From the NCBI RefSeq assembly GCF_900176405.1, contig NZ_FWXJ01000009.1, forward strand, positions 80,176 to 144,175: DNA of 64,000 nt, given 5' to 3'. Of the stretch, positions 26,442-35,499 are shown in pieces. How positions within the stretch are numbered: position 1 is the first letter of the stretch; each line of letters begins with the position of its first letter. Source of the DNA: Polynucleobacter kasalickyi (GTDB lineage Bacteria; Pseudomonadota; Gammaproteobacteria; Burkholderiales; Burkholderiaceae). The notes under the pieces are model-generated. The model ran no database searches and was not told the DNA's origin. It saw only the letters and a list, made by a program, of their open reading frames with translations. A program made the translations under genes and the position numbers.

Positions 26442-27625
26442 TGTCAGGTAGCCCTAAAGTGGCGGCTAGCCACTATACTTTTGCGGCTTTTTTCTTCTTT
26501 TATTTTGGCTATTTAGGGATTGTGAGTCCCTTCATGAGTCTGTACTTTAACCATATTGGCTTTACAGCGCTCCAAATTTCCGTCCTCATGTCGATGCTGC
26601 AATTTACGCGGATTATTGGTCCTTTTGCTTGGGGATGGTTTGCGGACCATCGCCGAGACCGCATTGGCCTGATGCGGGTTACCGTGATCCTTGCTTTGAT
26701 TGTGTTTTTGGGTATCTTTGTTTCAAACCAATTCTACTTTTTATTGGCCTGGATGTTTATCCTCAATACCTTCAGTAGTAGTTTGACACCACTCAGTGAA
26801 GCAGTGACCATCCGAGCGTTACAAAAAGAAAATGCCTTTGAGAGTAAATACGGCAAACTTCGCTTGTGGGGCTCGATTGGTTTTATTCTGGCTGTTTCGG
26901 TCGGTGGTTTTTGGTTTGAAAAATCTGGCATTGAAACCTTACCTTATGTCGCGCTAGCGTTGATGTGCGGTGTGGTCGTCAGTACCTGGACCCTGTGGGA
27001 GCCACCACATGAAGTGTACGAGCGTCAAAAAGGTGAGATCCTCGCTATCCTGAAAAAGCCAGAAGTGATGTGGTTTTTTACTTCGAGCTTTTGTATGATT
27101 TTTGCGCATGCGAGCTACTATGTTTTTTATTCGCTCTACCTTACTAAACTAGGATATGGCACACAAACAATCGGGCTCTTTTGGATGCTCGGCGTACTAG
27201 CTGAAGTCCTCTTCTTTTATTACCAACGCTTTTTCTTGGCGAAGTTTGGGGCGCAAAAGATTTTGGCGGCTTGTTTTATCGTAGCGGCCTTGCGGTTTGC
27301 AACGATTGCCTATTTGCCGATTTTTGGGCTGTTATTACTCATGCAAATTTTCCATGCAATGACCTTTGGGGCGCATCACACTTCAAGTCTGCGCTTTTTG
27401 CAACAGTGGTTTAATGGTTCCACCCAAGCGAGAGGTCAGGCTTTATATACTTCGATCTCTTATGGTATTGGTGGCAGTGTCGGCGGCTTTGTAGCCGGCT
27501 GGGTCTGGGATGTATTGGGGGCCGAGCATGTCTTTGGCTTATCGGCGATCGCTAGTGTGATCGGTTATTTTGCCATTAAACAATCTATCAAGATTACCCA
27601 TTCGCATGGGCATCCTGCTTTTTAG
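26441..27625 (+). CDS. MFS transporter (LacY/HcaT-like, MFS_1-like)
   Basis: A 394-residue transporter with about 12 transmembrane segments. The N-terminus FFYFGYLGIVSPFMSLYFNHIGFTALQI and the FAWGWFADHRRDRIG loop place it with the proton-coupled phenylpropionate / nucleoside-type branch of the major facilitator superfamily. The substrate is not defined. It is translationally coupled to aroC by a one-base overlap. That suggests an aromatic or shikimate-related role, but this is inference. Confidence 0.9.
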   Translation: MSGSPKVAASHYTFAAFFFFYFGYLGIVSPFMSLYFNHIGFTALQISVLMSMLQFTRIIGPFAWGWFADHRRDRIGLMRVTVILALIVFLGIFVSNQFYFLLAWMFILNTFSSSLTPLSEAVTIRALQKENAFESKYGKLRLWGSIGFILAVSVGGFWFEKSGIETLPYVALALMCGVVVSTWTLWEPPHEVYERQKGEILAILKKPEVMWFFTSSFCMIFAHASYYVFYSLYLTKLGYGTQTIGLFWMLGVLAEVLFFYYQRFFLAKFGAQKILAACFIVAALRFATIAYLPIFGLLLLMQIFHAMTFGAHHTSSLRFLQQWFNGSTQARGQALYTSISYGIGGSVGGFVAGWVWDVLGAEHVFGLSAIASVIGYFAIKQSIKITHSHGHPAF

Positions 27626-27647
27626 GTAAACACTGCAAAACACAGCA

Positions 27648-27720
27648 AGTTAACTCTGCTGATCAGTCGAATGATTTAAAGAATGCTTTTAGCCTCATTC
27701 ATCCAATGACAGAGTTAACT
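27648..27720. terminator. Nested inverted repeats between convergent genes
   Basis: An outer 11-base perfect repeat AGTTAACTCTG (27648-27658) pairs with 27710-27720, and an inner GAATGA (27669-27674) pairs with TCATTC (27695-27700). They lie between the MFS stop and the stop of the convergent RidA-like gene. A bidirectional terminator or cruciform is likely, although there is no long T-run. Confidence 0.45.
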
Positions 27721-27746
27721 GCTTACATACACTTACATGCAGTTCC

Positions 27747-28994
27747 TTAAGCTTTTGCTGCGGTTAAATCGACCTGTACTTTGCAACCCGGCACCAAGAA
27801 CTTGCCAACTTCTAAAGTAGTTCTAGGAGGAGGCGATGGGAAATACTCTTTCCAAATTTGATCAAAGTAATAGAAGTCATTCAGGTCTGCTAAAAAGACT
27901 TGTGCTTTGACGGTGTCTGCCAAATCAAAGCCACCTTCCCTATATAACTGTTGCAAACGATTCAGCACAAAGCGGGTCTGTTTTTGAATTTCAGAGCCGT
28001 AGTAAGGAAAAGCTGCATCTTGATGTGCGATCTGAATGATTGGTGTTTTATGGTCAGAAGCAATTTGTCCGCTGGCGTACAGGGTGTCATCCACCATCAC
28101 GCCATTACAAAAGGATGGTTGCTCGCTAGTCGCATCTAGCGTAATTTCTCTTTTGGGCGTATTCGGTAATACCCCCCATAAATCGATTTCGATCTTGCAA
28201 CCTGGCACTAATAATTTTTGTACTTCAACGATGGTTCTGGGTACTGGATGTTGAAAGTACTCTTGCCATACTTGGTCAAAATAATAAAAATCATTGAGAT
28301 CCGTTAAAAAGATTTGAGCTTTGACGACATCTCGATAGTCGCAACCGGCTGCATCAAAGACGCTTCGAATATTATTTAGAATATAACGGGTTTGTTTTTG
28401 GATATCAGAGCCGTAGTAAGGAAACGCTGGGTCTTGCTTCGCTTCAGGACCAACCCCTGTTTGATAATCGGAGGCGATTTGACCTGCCGCATAGAGCACA
28501 TTTTCGATCAGAATACCCTGAGAGTAGTGGGCCATGGGCGTCGGTGTTTTTTTACCGATAATGACTTGACGGGGCACTTTGGCTTGTACACCCCAGAGAT
28601 CAATTTCGACTTTACAGCCTGGGACGAGTAAGCCGCCGACTTCCACAGTGGTTCTAGGAGGAGGGGATGGGAAAAACTCTTTCCATACTTGATCAAAATA
28701 ATAGAAGTCATTTAAATCCTTTAAAAATACTTGCGACTTCACTACATCACGAAAGCTACTGCCAGCACTCTCAAAAACCGACTGAAGATTTTGTAGAATG
28801 TACCTTGCTTGCTTTTGAATATTAGAGCCATAGTAGGGAAAGGCTGGATCTTGTTTGGCCTCAGGCGCGACACCCGTTTGGTAGTCTGAAGCGATTTGTC
28901 CTGCTGCATAAATGGTATTGCGATGCAAGACCCCTTGGCAATAGTGTGCCATTGGCGTCGGTGTTTTTGCACCTGTAAGAATTTGATTATTCAA
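27747..28994 (-). CDS. Triple RidA (YjgF/UK114) domain protein
   Basis: A 415-residue protein built of three tandem RidA domains (about 1-138, 142-278, 281-415); normal RidA proteins are about 110-130 residues with one domain. RidA enzymes hydrolyse reactive enamine/imine intermediates. The catalytic Arg is kept in each copy (Arg114, Arg253, Arg391 in PPPRTT, PVPRTI, PPPRTT). The Glu that follows 16 residues later is kept in copies 1 and 2 (Glu130, Glu269) but is Gln407 in copy 3, so the third may be inactive. All copies share AGQIASD or SGQIASD, FPYYGS and DLNDFYYFDQ blocks. The start is set at a TTG at 28994 with GAGGAG seven bases upstream, beginning MNNQILTGAKTPTPMAHY like a RidA N-terminus. 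Whether it folds as an intramolecular trimer is a hypothesis. Confidence 0.92.
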   Translation of the reverse strand: MNNQILTGAKTPTPMAHYCQGVLHRNTIYAAGQIASDYQTGVAPEAKQDPAFPYYGSNIQKQARYILQNLQSVFESAGSSFRDVVKSQVFLKDLNDFYYFDQVWKEFFPSPPPRTTVEVGGLLVPGCKVEIDLWGVQAKVPRQVIIGKKTPTPMAHYSQGILIENVLYAAGQIASDYQTGVGPEAKQDPAFPYYGSDIQKQTRYILNNIRSVFDAAGCDYRDVVKAQIFLTDLNDFYYFDQVWQEYFQHPVPRTIVEVQKLLVPGCKIEIDLWGVLPNTPKREITLDATSEQPSFCNGVMVDDTLYASGQIASDHKTPIIQIAHQDAAFPYYGSEIQKQTRFVLNRLQQLYREGGFDLADTVKAQVFLADLNDFYYFDQIWKEYFPSPPPRTTLEVGKFLVPGCKVQVDLTAAKA

Positions 28995-29027
28995 GTCTTG
29001 TCTCCTCGTTTTTTTTATAAGTAAGTG

Positions 29028-29073
29028 ATTCATTGAACGGTCATTGTTTCTAAAGTTTTATCGTTCAATGAAT
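29028..29073. promoter_or_regulatory. 12-bp perfect inverted repeat upstream of the triple RidA gene
   Basis: ATTCATTGAACG (29028-29039) and its exact complement CGTTCAATGAAT (29062-29073) are separated by 22 bases, starting 34 bases upstream of the TTG start. The size and place fit a regulator dimer-of-dimers site or a leader hairpin for the RidA gene. The regulator is unknown. Confidence 0.45.
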
Positions 29074-29152
29074 TTTTATTCTACCTCCAAAGGAAAGTAT
29101 GATGAAATTGAATTTTAGAGTGCACACACTATGAGGCTGGTTTTTTCCTCAT

Positions 29153-29443
29153 TTAGAGGCATGCCTCGCCTAACAACGGATGTTCTTTGATGAATTGACG
29201 CAAAGATATATCAATCCGAGTTTGCCAACCATCTCCAGTTGCTTTAAAAGCTGCAAGCACATCAGGCGAAAGTCGAATCGTCGTTGCTATTTTCTTAGGT
29301 GCTTTTTGAGGCCCACGTACACCTAACTTTTGTTGTAAGGACTTTGGAAGCACTTCGTTAGCTGGCTTAAACATCGTTAAATCTTCAGCAAGAAGCTCTC
29401 GTACTTCACCAACTTCATTTGTAAGGGGTAATATTTTTTTCAT
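29153..29443 (-). CDS. brnA: BrnA-family antitoxin
   Basis: A 96-residue antitoxin of the BrnA family. The ribbon-helix-helix region reads ATTIRLSPDVLAAFKATGDGWQTRID, the family hallmark, with a variable N-terminal half. It overlaps the toxin gene by 29 bases and is downstream of it, the usual brnT-brnA order. BrnA neutralises BrnT and represses the operon in characterised systems. Confidence 0.9.
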   Translation of the reverse strand: MKKILPLTNEVGEVRELLAEDLTMFKPANEVLPKSLQQKLGVRGPQKAPKKIATTIRLSPDVLAAFKATGDGWQTRIDISLRQFIKEHPLLGEACL

Positions 29444-29696
29444 AAACCTTTTGCTCTCTTTTATTGGCTTTACGGAAACTGATGACTCTAATTCCTAAAT
29501 CAGTTTCTGAAAAACACAACACGTGTAATCGATCATCGAGATAACCCACAGCAATAAATCTTTGTTCAGGATAGCGAAAACGTATGTCCTCTTTTAATAG
29601 AGCTGAATCCCATTGGAAGTTAGTAACTTTATCAAAGGGTAAATTACGCTCAAGAACATTTTTTGCATTTTTTTCCAAATCGTAAGTAATGTTCAT
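29415..29696 (-). CDS. brnT: BrnT-family toxin
   Basis: A 93-residue ribonuclease toxin of the BrnT family (RelE-like fold). Visible blocks are the opening YDLEKNAKNVLERNLPFD, RFIAVGYLDDRLHVLCF and the C-terminal RVISFRKANKREQKVYE that carries the conserved basic residues. The length is normal and no lesion is seen, so the module is probably active. It opens the AT-rich accessory stretch upstream of ETF-QO. Confidence 0.9.
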   Translation of the reverse strand: MNITYDLEKNAKNVLERNLPFDKVTNFQWDSALLKEDIRFRYPEQRFIAVGYLDDRLHVLCFSETDLGIRVISFRKANKREQKVYEKNITPYK

Positions 29697-29863
29697 ACAA
29701 TAAATTGTACATACAAAAAGATTCTAACATTACTTTTTTGTAATAACAATAAAATTATTATGGATAATTTAAGATCACAAATTAAAGTAAATAAAATATT
29801 TGTTCTTGAGTTAGATGCCAAGTAAGTTTAAATACGAAGTACCTTAGCAAAAGTATTTAAAAA

Positions 29864-30133
29864 TTAAATGTGAACACTCATTTTCAAACCTAAAGCACTA
29901 ATTATTTTCGAAATCGTGTCAAATTTTGCTTGAGATTCTTCTGATAAAGCTTTATGTAGACTTTAACGACCTAAACTAGGATCTTTGGCAACATTCGCCA
30001 TACCTTTGGCTATATTGCCAAGTGCACGAATAAGTTCATTATGGTCAGCATCTTCTAAGACTTGAGACAAGTATTCAACCATAGCCTCTTAGCTATCAAG
30101 ATAACTTGAAATCTCAAAGCTTTTTAATTTTTT
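29864..30133 (-). pseudogene. Decayed addiction-module antidote gene (HigA/RelB-like HTH)
   Basis: Read on the minus strand, this stretch encodes a recognisable putative-addiction-module antidote protein: FEISSYLDS, then EAMVEYLSQVLEDADHN, then LIRALGNIAKGMANVAKD, then SLHKALSEESQ and ISALGLKMSVHI. Two in-frame TAA codons break it, at 30089-30091 (after YLDS) and 29963-29965 (after PSLGR, where the family normally has Glu before SL). No start codon remains upstream and no RelE/ParE toxin partner is visible. It is therefore a dead module remnant of about 85 codons. Confidence 0.75.
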
Positions 30134-30315
30134 GTTTTTTTAGAACTCACTACTAAATTTAGATTCCTGTAAGCACAGATGATTATTTGCTATATAAAGT
30201 TTAATAATAAGGCCCTTTAATTTCAATCGTAAATATCAGTACTTAACCTTGGTGTTTATGTGGTTAAATATGGTAAAAATATGGAAATATTGCTTAAAAT
30301 TAAGGAATGATGAGA

Positions 30316-30714
30316 ATGCAAACAGTCGCTACAAAGATTCATCCAGCTATATTTAACTCTATTCCACAGTCTGATGATTTAGGGTTATTTAAAAAGTCGG
30401 GTAAGCCTGACTATGACAAAGTTAAAGATATTTTGGGTTACACAAAGCAGGACATATCCATAGCCTCTGGCATACCTATTGGGTCAATTCGTTTTGACGA
30501 TAAAGTTCCAGCAGAGTTAACAGAACGAGTGCTTGAATGGGCAACAGTAATTGCGCTTGTCCATAGCTTTTTCAATGATCAAACAAAAACAATGCTTTGG
30601 TTTAAAGTGCCAAATCCATTACTTGGAGATGTAGCACCCCGAGATATGATCAAAGTTGGTCGATACAAGAAACTACTTAAATTTATCCAAACAGCTTTGG
30701 AAGAAGGACGTTAA
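30316..30714 (+). CDS. Xre/MbcA/ParS-type antitoxin (RES-associated)
   Basis: A 132-residue antitoxin of the Xre/MbcA/ParS (DUF2384-type) family. The N-terminal half has an HTH-like region (KVKDILGYTKQDISIASG) and the C-terminal toxin-binding part reads WFKVPNPLLGDVAPRDMIKVGR. I prefer the ATG at 30316, nine bases after AAGGA; ATGs at 30307 and 30310 sit on or beside that site. The stop codon TAA is directly followed by the TTG start of the RES toxin, so the pair is translationally coupled. In known systems it blocks the RES active site and represses the operon. Confidence 0.85.
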   Translation: MQTVATKIHPAIFNSIPQSDDLGLFKKSGKPDYDKVKDILGYTKQDISIASGIPIGSIRFDDKVPAELTERVLEWATVIALVHSFFNDQTKTMLWFKVPNPLLGDVAPRDMIKVGRYKKLLKFIQTALEEGR

Positions 30715-31707
30715 TTGGCAGGACAGAAACCAATTATCTCGCCTAAAGTAAAGAGGGCTTCTAAAATTAAAAAACCACCCATCAAGGATATGGGAAAAGA
30801 GGTCGCTGACCTCCTTGAACAAGGCAGTTTAACTAACCTTCAAAAGGCCAAACAACTCAGCCAGGATTATCTTAAACATCAATGGGACTTTTATTCTGAA
30901 TTAGCCTTTCAAAGAAATACAATTGCTGAAGAGTTGATTGACTCTATTTCTGAGAGTTGTATTGAAGACTATCAGTTTGAATCCTGGCAGCGTGCATTAA
31001 CTTGGAAATACACAAATCACCCCTTATGTACTATTGGTAGTTTGAAACAATACGGTGGACGATTCAATATTGGTGAAAACATCTCTCCAAGCAGCGCTCT
31101 CAAAACATTTTCGGCTTTTTATATCGCAGAGGATCAACCTACAGCAAGAGCAGAGGCATTTGGAAGTCCACGGGTAGGAAGTTCTTTGACTCCTGAAGAA
31201 ATATCTTTAACAAATAAGCGCTCTTATGCCTGCATAAGTATTTCAGGATCATTAGATAAAGTGTTTGATCTAACCAAAAAATCTTCGCTAACTAAATTTG
31301 TTCGTTTAATCTCGAAATTTAAGATTCCAAAGCCTATTTACGAATCTGCAACACGCCTAAATCTTCCAACTCCTACCTTAATTAACTCTTCAACCTTGTT
31401 GATGGAGTCTTTATTAGCAAGCGACTGGAGGAAAGAGCCTGCGCAGGCTGACATTCCTGCAAATGGTCAAATATTTGGTCAAATGGCACATAAGGCTGGT
31501 GTTGATGGAATCTTATTTAAGTCATCCAAAACAAGAAAACTTTGCCTAGCAATATATCCGTCAAACTTCGCAAACGGGAATTCTTACATCCAGTTAGATG
31601 ATGAGCCACCTGAAAAATGGATTGTGAAGAAGATTGACTCTGGCAACTTTAAATTATGCGAAAAAAATGCTGATGAGATTCAATTAAAAGGAACATTAAA
31701 TCTATAG
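30715..31707 (+). CDS. RES-domain toxin (NAD+-degrading type), long form
   Basis: A 330-residue protein containing a RES domain from about residue 85 to 300. Known RES toxins degrade NAD+. The domain marks are Arg93 in WQRALTWKY, GGRFNIG (about 114-120), FYIAEDQPTARAEAFG with Glu147, and a later Ser-rich segment. At 330 residues it is clearly longer than the usual 150-230; the first 80 residues (basic then helical) have no family assignment. The start is a TTG immediately after the antitoxin stop, with AAGGA six bases upstream. No lesions are seen. Confidence 0.85.
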   Translation: MAGQKPIISPKVKRASKIKKPPIKDMGKEVADLLEQGSLTNLQKAKQLSQDYLKHQWDFYSELAFQRNTIAEELIDSISESCIEDYQFESWQRALTWKYTNHPLCTIGSLKQYGGRFNIGENISPSSALKTFSAFYIAEDQPTARAEAFGSPRVGSSLTPEEISLTNKRSYACISISGSLDKVFDLTKKSSLTKFVRLISKFKIPKPIYESATRLNLPTPTLINSSTLLMESLLASDWRKEPAQADIPANGQIFGQMAHKAGVDGILFKSSKTRKLCLAIYPSNFANGNSYIQLDDEPPEKWIVKKIDSGNFKLCEKNADEIQLKGTLNL

Positions 31708-31956
31708 CAATTTTGATATGTGCGGTCTAAGTAATTTATAAAAGATTGATGAAGACTCTTGGGAATATAGTTCTAAGATTGAATCAGTTGAACTCCTTAA
31801 ATAATTGGTACAACCATTTAAGAATTAAATGTAAACGCTTTTATAAAAAAGAACCACAACTTATTTCGCAAAATAAGGATATTGATTATTTGTAGGGATG
31901 TTAGTGATGGAGCGCTACCTAGGGCTAATCTCAACGCCATGTAACGCTACCATTCA

Positions 31957-33651
31957 TCACATGCCAGAGTAATTAGGACCGCCACCACCTTCAGGTGTGA
32001 CCCAGACAATATTTTGAGTCGGATCTTTGATGTCACAGGTTTTACAGTGCACGCAGTTTTGTGCATTGATTTGTAACCTCTCAATCCCATCATCCTTAAC
32101 GTACTCATATACGCCTGCTGGGCAATATCTAGATTCTAAGCCAGCGTATTTAGCCAGATTCGTATTGACGGGTGTGTCAATATTTTTAAGGGTTAAATGT
32201 GCCGGTTGATTTTCTTCATGGTTCGTATTTGATAAGAAGACAGAAGAGAGGCGATCGAAAGTAATTTTGCCATCCGGTTTCGGATAATCAATCGGCTGAT
32301 GATACTCAGCATTCTCGATATAACGATGATCAGCTTGTTTGTTTTTAAGCGTCCATGGCATTTTGCCACCGAGGAGTTTTTGTTCAAGTCCTACCATGAT
32401 GGTGCCGGTGAGTAAACCCTTGGCCATCCAAGGTTTGAAGTTTCTTGCTTTTGATAATTCTTGATGTAACCAACTTTGCTTAAATTGCAAAGGATAACTA
32501 CTCAGTTCATCATACGAACGGTTATCGCTAATTGCCTCAAAAGCAGCTTGGGCAGCAAGCATGCCTGACTTGATGGCACTGTGTGAGCCTTTAATTCTGG
32601 AGGCGTTTAAGAAGCCAGCATCACAACCAACGAGTGCACCACCTGGGAACACAACTTTTGGTAGGCTCGTTAACCCACCTGCGGTAATGGCACGGGCACC
32701 ATAAGAGAGACGTTTGCCACCCTCAAAAAACGGTTTAATTTTCGGATGTAATTTATAACGTTGAAACTCTTCAAAAGGAGAAAGGTACGGATTTTTATAC
32801 GATAAGCCAACGACCATACCCACTGCAACTTGATTATTTTCTAGATGGTATAAAAACGATCCACCATAGGTGTCGGATTTGAGCGGCCATCCAGCGGTAT
32901 GTACGACGAGTCCAGGCTGATGTTTCGCCGGATCAATTTCCCACAGTTCTTTAATACCAATTGCATAGGTTTGTGGTGCTGAATTTTTATCTAATTGATA
33001 TTTGCTAATCAGTTGTTTACCTAAATGACCACGCGCACCTTCCGCAAAAATCGTGTATTTGGCTCTGAGTTCCATCCCTAGTTGAAAGTTTTTGGTGGGT
33101 ACACCATCTTTACCTAGACCTTGGTTGCCAGTCGCAACCCCAACGACACGTTGCTGATCATCATATAAAATTTCTGCCGCTGCAAAGCCCGGGAAAATTT
33201 CAACGCCGTAACCTTCGGCTTGTTCACCTAACCAACGGGTAAAGTTCGACAAACTCACGATGTAATTACCGTGGTTTACAAAGCAGGCGGGTAAGAGCAG
33301 ATTCGGCGTCTTAATCGCACGAGACTTGGTCAAAAATAAAAAACGATCTTCGGTCACCGGCGTATTCAACGGGGCACCAAGTTCTTGCCAATTAGGGATC
33401 AGTTCATTCAAAGCAATCGGGTCCATGACCGCGCCGGAGAGGGTATGCGCACCCACTTCAGATCCTTTTTCTAGGACACAGACGGAAATCTCTTGATTAT
33501 TTTTTTGCGCTAGTTGCTTCAAATGAATGGCAGTGGATAAACCCGCTGGGCCGCCGCCAACGATCACAACATCGTAATCCATCGATTCACGTGGACCTTG
33601 CGTTGCTAAAAGTTCTTTATTAATTTTGTTAAGAGTCGAATTACTAAGCAT
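31957..33651 (-). CDS. Electron transfer flavoprotein-ubiquinone oxidoreductase (ETF-QO)
   Basis: A 564-residue enzyme that takes electrons from ETF and gives them to ubiquinone at the inner membrane, linking acyl-CoA and amino-acid oxidation to respiration. The FAD-binding motif is DVVIVGGGPAGLS (about 27-39), and the [4Fe-4S] ligands lie in the C-terminal CPAGVYE and CVHCKTCDIKDP segments. The protein ends normally with GGGGPNYSGM. The gene stands alone; etfAB are not in the window. The CoA-transferase genes nearby fit acyl-CoA use. Confidence 0.96.
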   Translation of the reverse strand: MLSNSTLNKINKELLATQGPRESMDYDVVIVGGGPAGLSTAIHLKQLAQKNNQEISVCVLEKGSEVGAHTLSGAVMDPIALNELIPNWQELGAPLNTPVTEDRFLFLTKSRAIKTPNLLLPACFVNHGNYIVSLSNFTRWLGEQAEGYGVEIFPGFAAAEILYDDQQRVVGVATGNQGLGKDGVPTKNFQLGMELRAKYTIFAEGARGHLGKQLISKYQLDKNSAPQTYAIGIKELWEIDPAKHQPGLVVHTAGWPLKSDTYGGSFLYHLENNQVAVGMVVGLSYKNPYLSPFEEFQRYKLHPKIKPFFEGGKRLSYGARAITAGGLTSLPKVVFPGGALVGCDAGFLNASRIKGSHSAIKSGMLAAQAAFEAISDNRSYDELSSYPLQFKQSWLHQELSKARNFKPWMAKGLLTGTIMVGLEQKLLGGKMPWTLKNKQADHRYIENAEYHQPIDYPKPDGKITFDRLSSVFLSNTNHEENQPAHLTLKNIDTPVNTNLAKYAGLESRYCPAGVYEYVKDDGIERLQINAQNCVHCKTCDIKDPTQNIVWVTPEGGGGPNYSGM

Positions 33652-33859
33652 AAATAAGTGATCTGGCTAAATGATGAACAGTGTAATTATGACATTTTCG
33701 GTGTACATTAAATAAATTTTGTAGCTTTGACCATAAAATTACAAAAAAGCAAATGAATTGGGACGCAAGGCCGCTGAAAAGCAAATGCTGAATAGAGCAG
33801 GGGTTGTCTCAATGGTGTTGGCGAGATAGTTGGTTTAAAACGGATTGAAAGGGGTTTTG

Positions 33860-34651
33860 ATGGCGTATCAAATCGATTTACAAGGCAAAGTAGCTCTGAT
33901 TACGGGAGCTTCTAGTGGACTGGGCACACAATTTGCGAAAACCCTGGCACAAGCGGGTGCCACTGTGGTTCTCGCAGCGAGGCGTTTAGATCGTTTACAA
34001 GCCTTGGCCCAGGAAATTGCGCAAGCGGGTGGCACGGCGCATTGTGTGACGATGGATGTAACGCAAACCGAGTCGATTGACGCGGCGATCGCACAGGTGC
34101 TTGCCAGCGCCGGTCAGATTGATATCCTGGTGAATAACTCGGGAGTTTCCACGACCCAGCGGATTGTGGATGTCACTCCCAAGGATTACGACTTTGTGTT
34201 TGATACCAACACGCGTGGGTCTTTTTTTGTGGCGCAAGCTGTCGGTAAGTATATGATTAAACGAGCAAAAATAGCTCAAGATAGCGGTCATCCAGCGCCT
34301 GCGCAGCGGATTATTAATATTGCTTCCGTGGCCGGCTTAAAGGTGCTTTCGCAAATTTCCACCTATTGCATGAGTAAAGCGGCGGTGATTCATATGACGC
34401 AGGCGATGGCACTCGAGTGGGGGCGGTACGGCATGAATATCAATGCCATCTGTCCAGGTTACATAGAAACCGAGATTAATGCTGAGCACTGGGAGACGGA
34501 TTTGGGCAAAAAACTGATCCAAAAACTCCCCCGCAAGCGCATTGGTCAAGCGACTGATTTGGATGGGCTCTTGTTATTACTGGCTAGTGAGCAGTCTGGC
34601 TTTATGAATGGCTCGATTATTACAGCGGATGATGGTTTACTGGTCACTTAA
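33860..34651 (+). CDS. SDR-family NAD(P)-dependent oxidoreductase
   Basis: A 263-residue classical short-chain dehydrogenase. The cofactor motif is TGASSGLG, the NNSG motif stands for NNAG, and the catalytic triad includes the Ser of NIASVAG and Tyr/Lys of YCMSK. The start is ATG 33860, with AAAGGGG five bases upstream; the frame opens at a TTG at 33845. A conserved ICPGYIETEI segment follows the active site. The substrate is unknown; a 3-hydroxyacyl-type substrate would fit the neighbouring CoA-transferase but is not shown. Confidence 0.93.
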   Translation: MAYQIDLQGKVALITGASSGLGTQFAKTLAQAGATVVLAARRLDRLQALAQEIAQAGGTAHCVTMDVTQTESIDAAIAQVLASAGQIDILVNNSGVSTTQRIVDVTPKDYDFVFDTNTRGSFFVAQAVGKYMIKRAKIAQDSGHPAPAQRIINIASVAGLKVLSQISTYCMSKAAVIHMTQAMALEWGRYGMNINAICPGYIETEINAEHWETDLGKKLIQKLPRKRIGQATDLDGLLLLLASEQSGFMNGSIITADDGLLVT

Positions 34652-34761
34652 GCGAATTGAGGTCAAAAATAGACCAGTTTGGGGAAATGTTCGATAATGT
34701 ACCATTGTGAAGTTTAGCAATCAAAAAAAGAAAAATTAATTAAGAGTTCAAAGGACAAACA

Positions 34762-35466
34762 ATGAATAAGATATTTGGTTCTGCCAAAGAAGCTTTGGCT
34801 GATGTTGTAAAAGACGGCGTAATGATTGCTTCCGGTGGCTTTGGCGTGTGTGGTATTGCTGAAGCCTTGATTCAGGGTGTGAAAGATACTGGCGCTAAGA
34901 ACTTGACAGTGATTTCGAATAACTGCGGGATCGACGGTTACGGCCTCGGTATCGTCTTAGAAAATGGACAAATTAAAAAGATGATTTGTTCGTTTGTTGG
35001 GGGTAATGCTGAATTTGAGCGTCAATTTATTGCTGGTGAAGTGGAAGTAGAACTCACACCACAAGGCACACTCGCTGAGAAACTCCGCTCCGGTGGTTGT
35101 GGTATTCCAGCGTTTTATACGAAAACGGGCGTTGGTACTTTAATCGCAGAAGGTAAAGAAACCAAAGTATTTGATGGCGAAACCTATTTGATGGAAAGAA
35201 CGCTCACCCCTGACGTTTCAATCGTCAAAGCTTGGAAGGCAGATAAGTCTGGTAACTTGGTTTACCGTTTGACAGCCAGAAACTTTAATCCTGTGGTCGC
35301 AATGGCCGGCAAAATTACCATCGCTGAAGTGGAAGAGATTGTTGAAAATGGTGAATTAGATCCAGATGAAATTCATACTCCTGGTATTTATGTGCACCGC
35401 ATCGTTTTAAATGCGACCCCTGAAAAGCGGATTGAACAACGTACGGTGCGTGAAGCATCCATCTAA
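34762..35466 (+). CDS. scoA: 3-oxoacid CoA-transferase subunit A (succinyl-CoA:3-ketoacid type)
   Basis: A 234-residue alpha subunit of a two-subunit CoA-transferase. Family blocks are GVMIASGGFGVCGIAEALI, SNNCGIDGYGLG, and the CoA-binding GGNAEFERQFIAGEVEVELTPQGTLAE region. The matching subunit B follows after 33 bases. Such enzymes activate acetoacetate or a related 3-oxoacid with succinyl-CoA. A pairing with 3-oxoadipate (PcaIJ-type) is less likely from the motifs but cannot be ruled out. Confidence 0.92.
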   Translation: MNKIFGSAKEALADVVKDGVMIASGGFGVCGIAEALIQGVKDTGAKNLTVISNNCGIDGYGLGIVLENGQIKKMICSFVGGNAEFERQFIAGEVEVELTPQGTLAEKLRSGGCGIPAFYTKTGVGTLIAEGKETKVFDGETYLMERTLTPDVSIVKAWKADKSGNLVYRLTARNFNPVVAMAGKITIAEVEEIVENGELDPDEIHTPGIYVHRIVLNATPEKRIEQRTVREASI

Positions 35467-35499
35467 CCAATATAGCGATATTCAAAAGGAATTGATAAC

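Noticed and set aside
27747..29033. ATG start of the triple RidA gene at 29033
   Set aside because: The TTG at 28994 has GAGGAG at the right distance and begins like other RidA proteins; the ATG has no Shine-Dalgarno and lies inside the inverted repeat.
31708..31956. Segment near 31815-31850 resembling the 3' end of the dead antidote gene
   Set aside because: Only about 25 AT-rich bases resemble 29849-29875; too short to call a second remnant.
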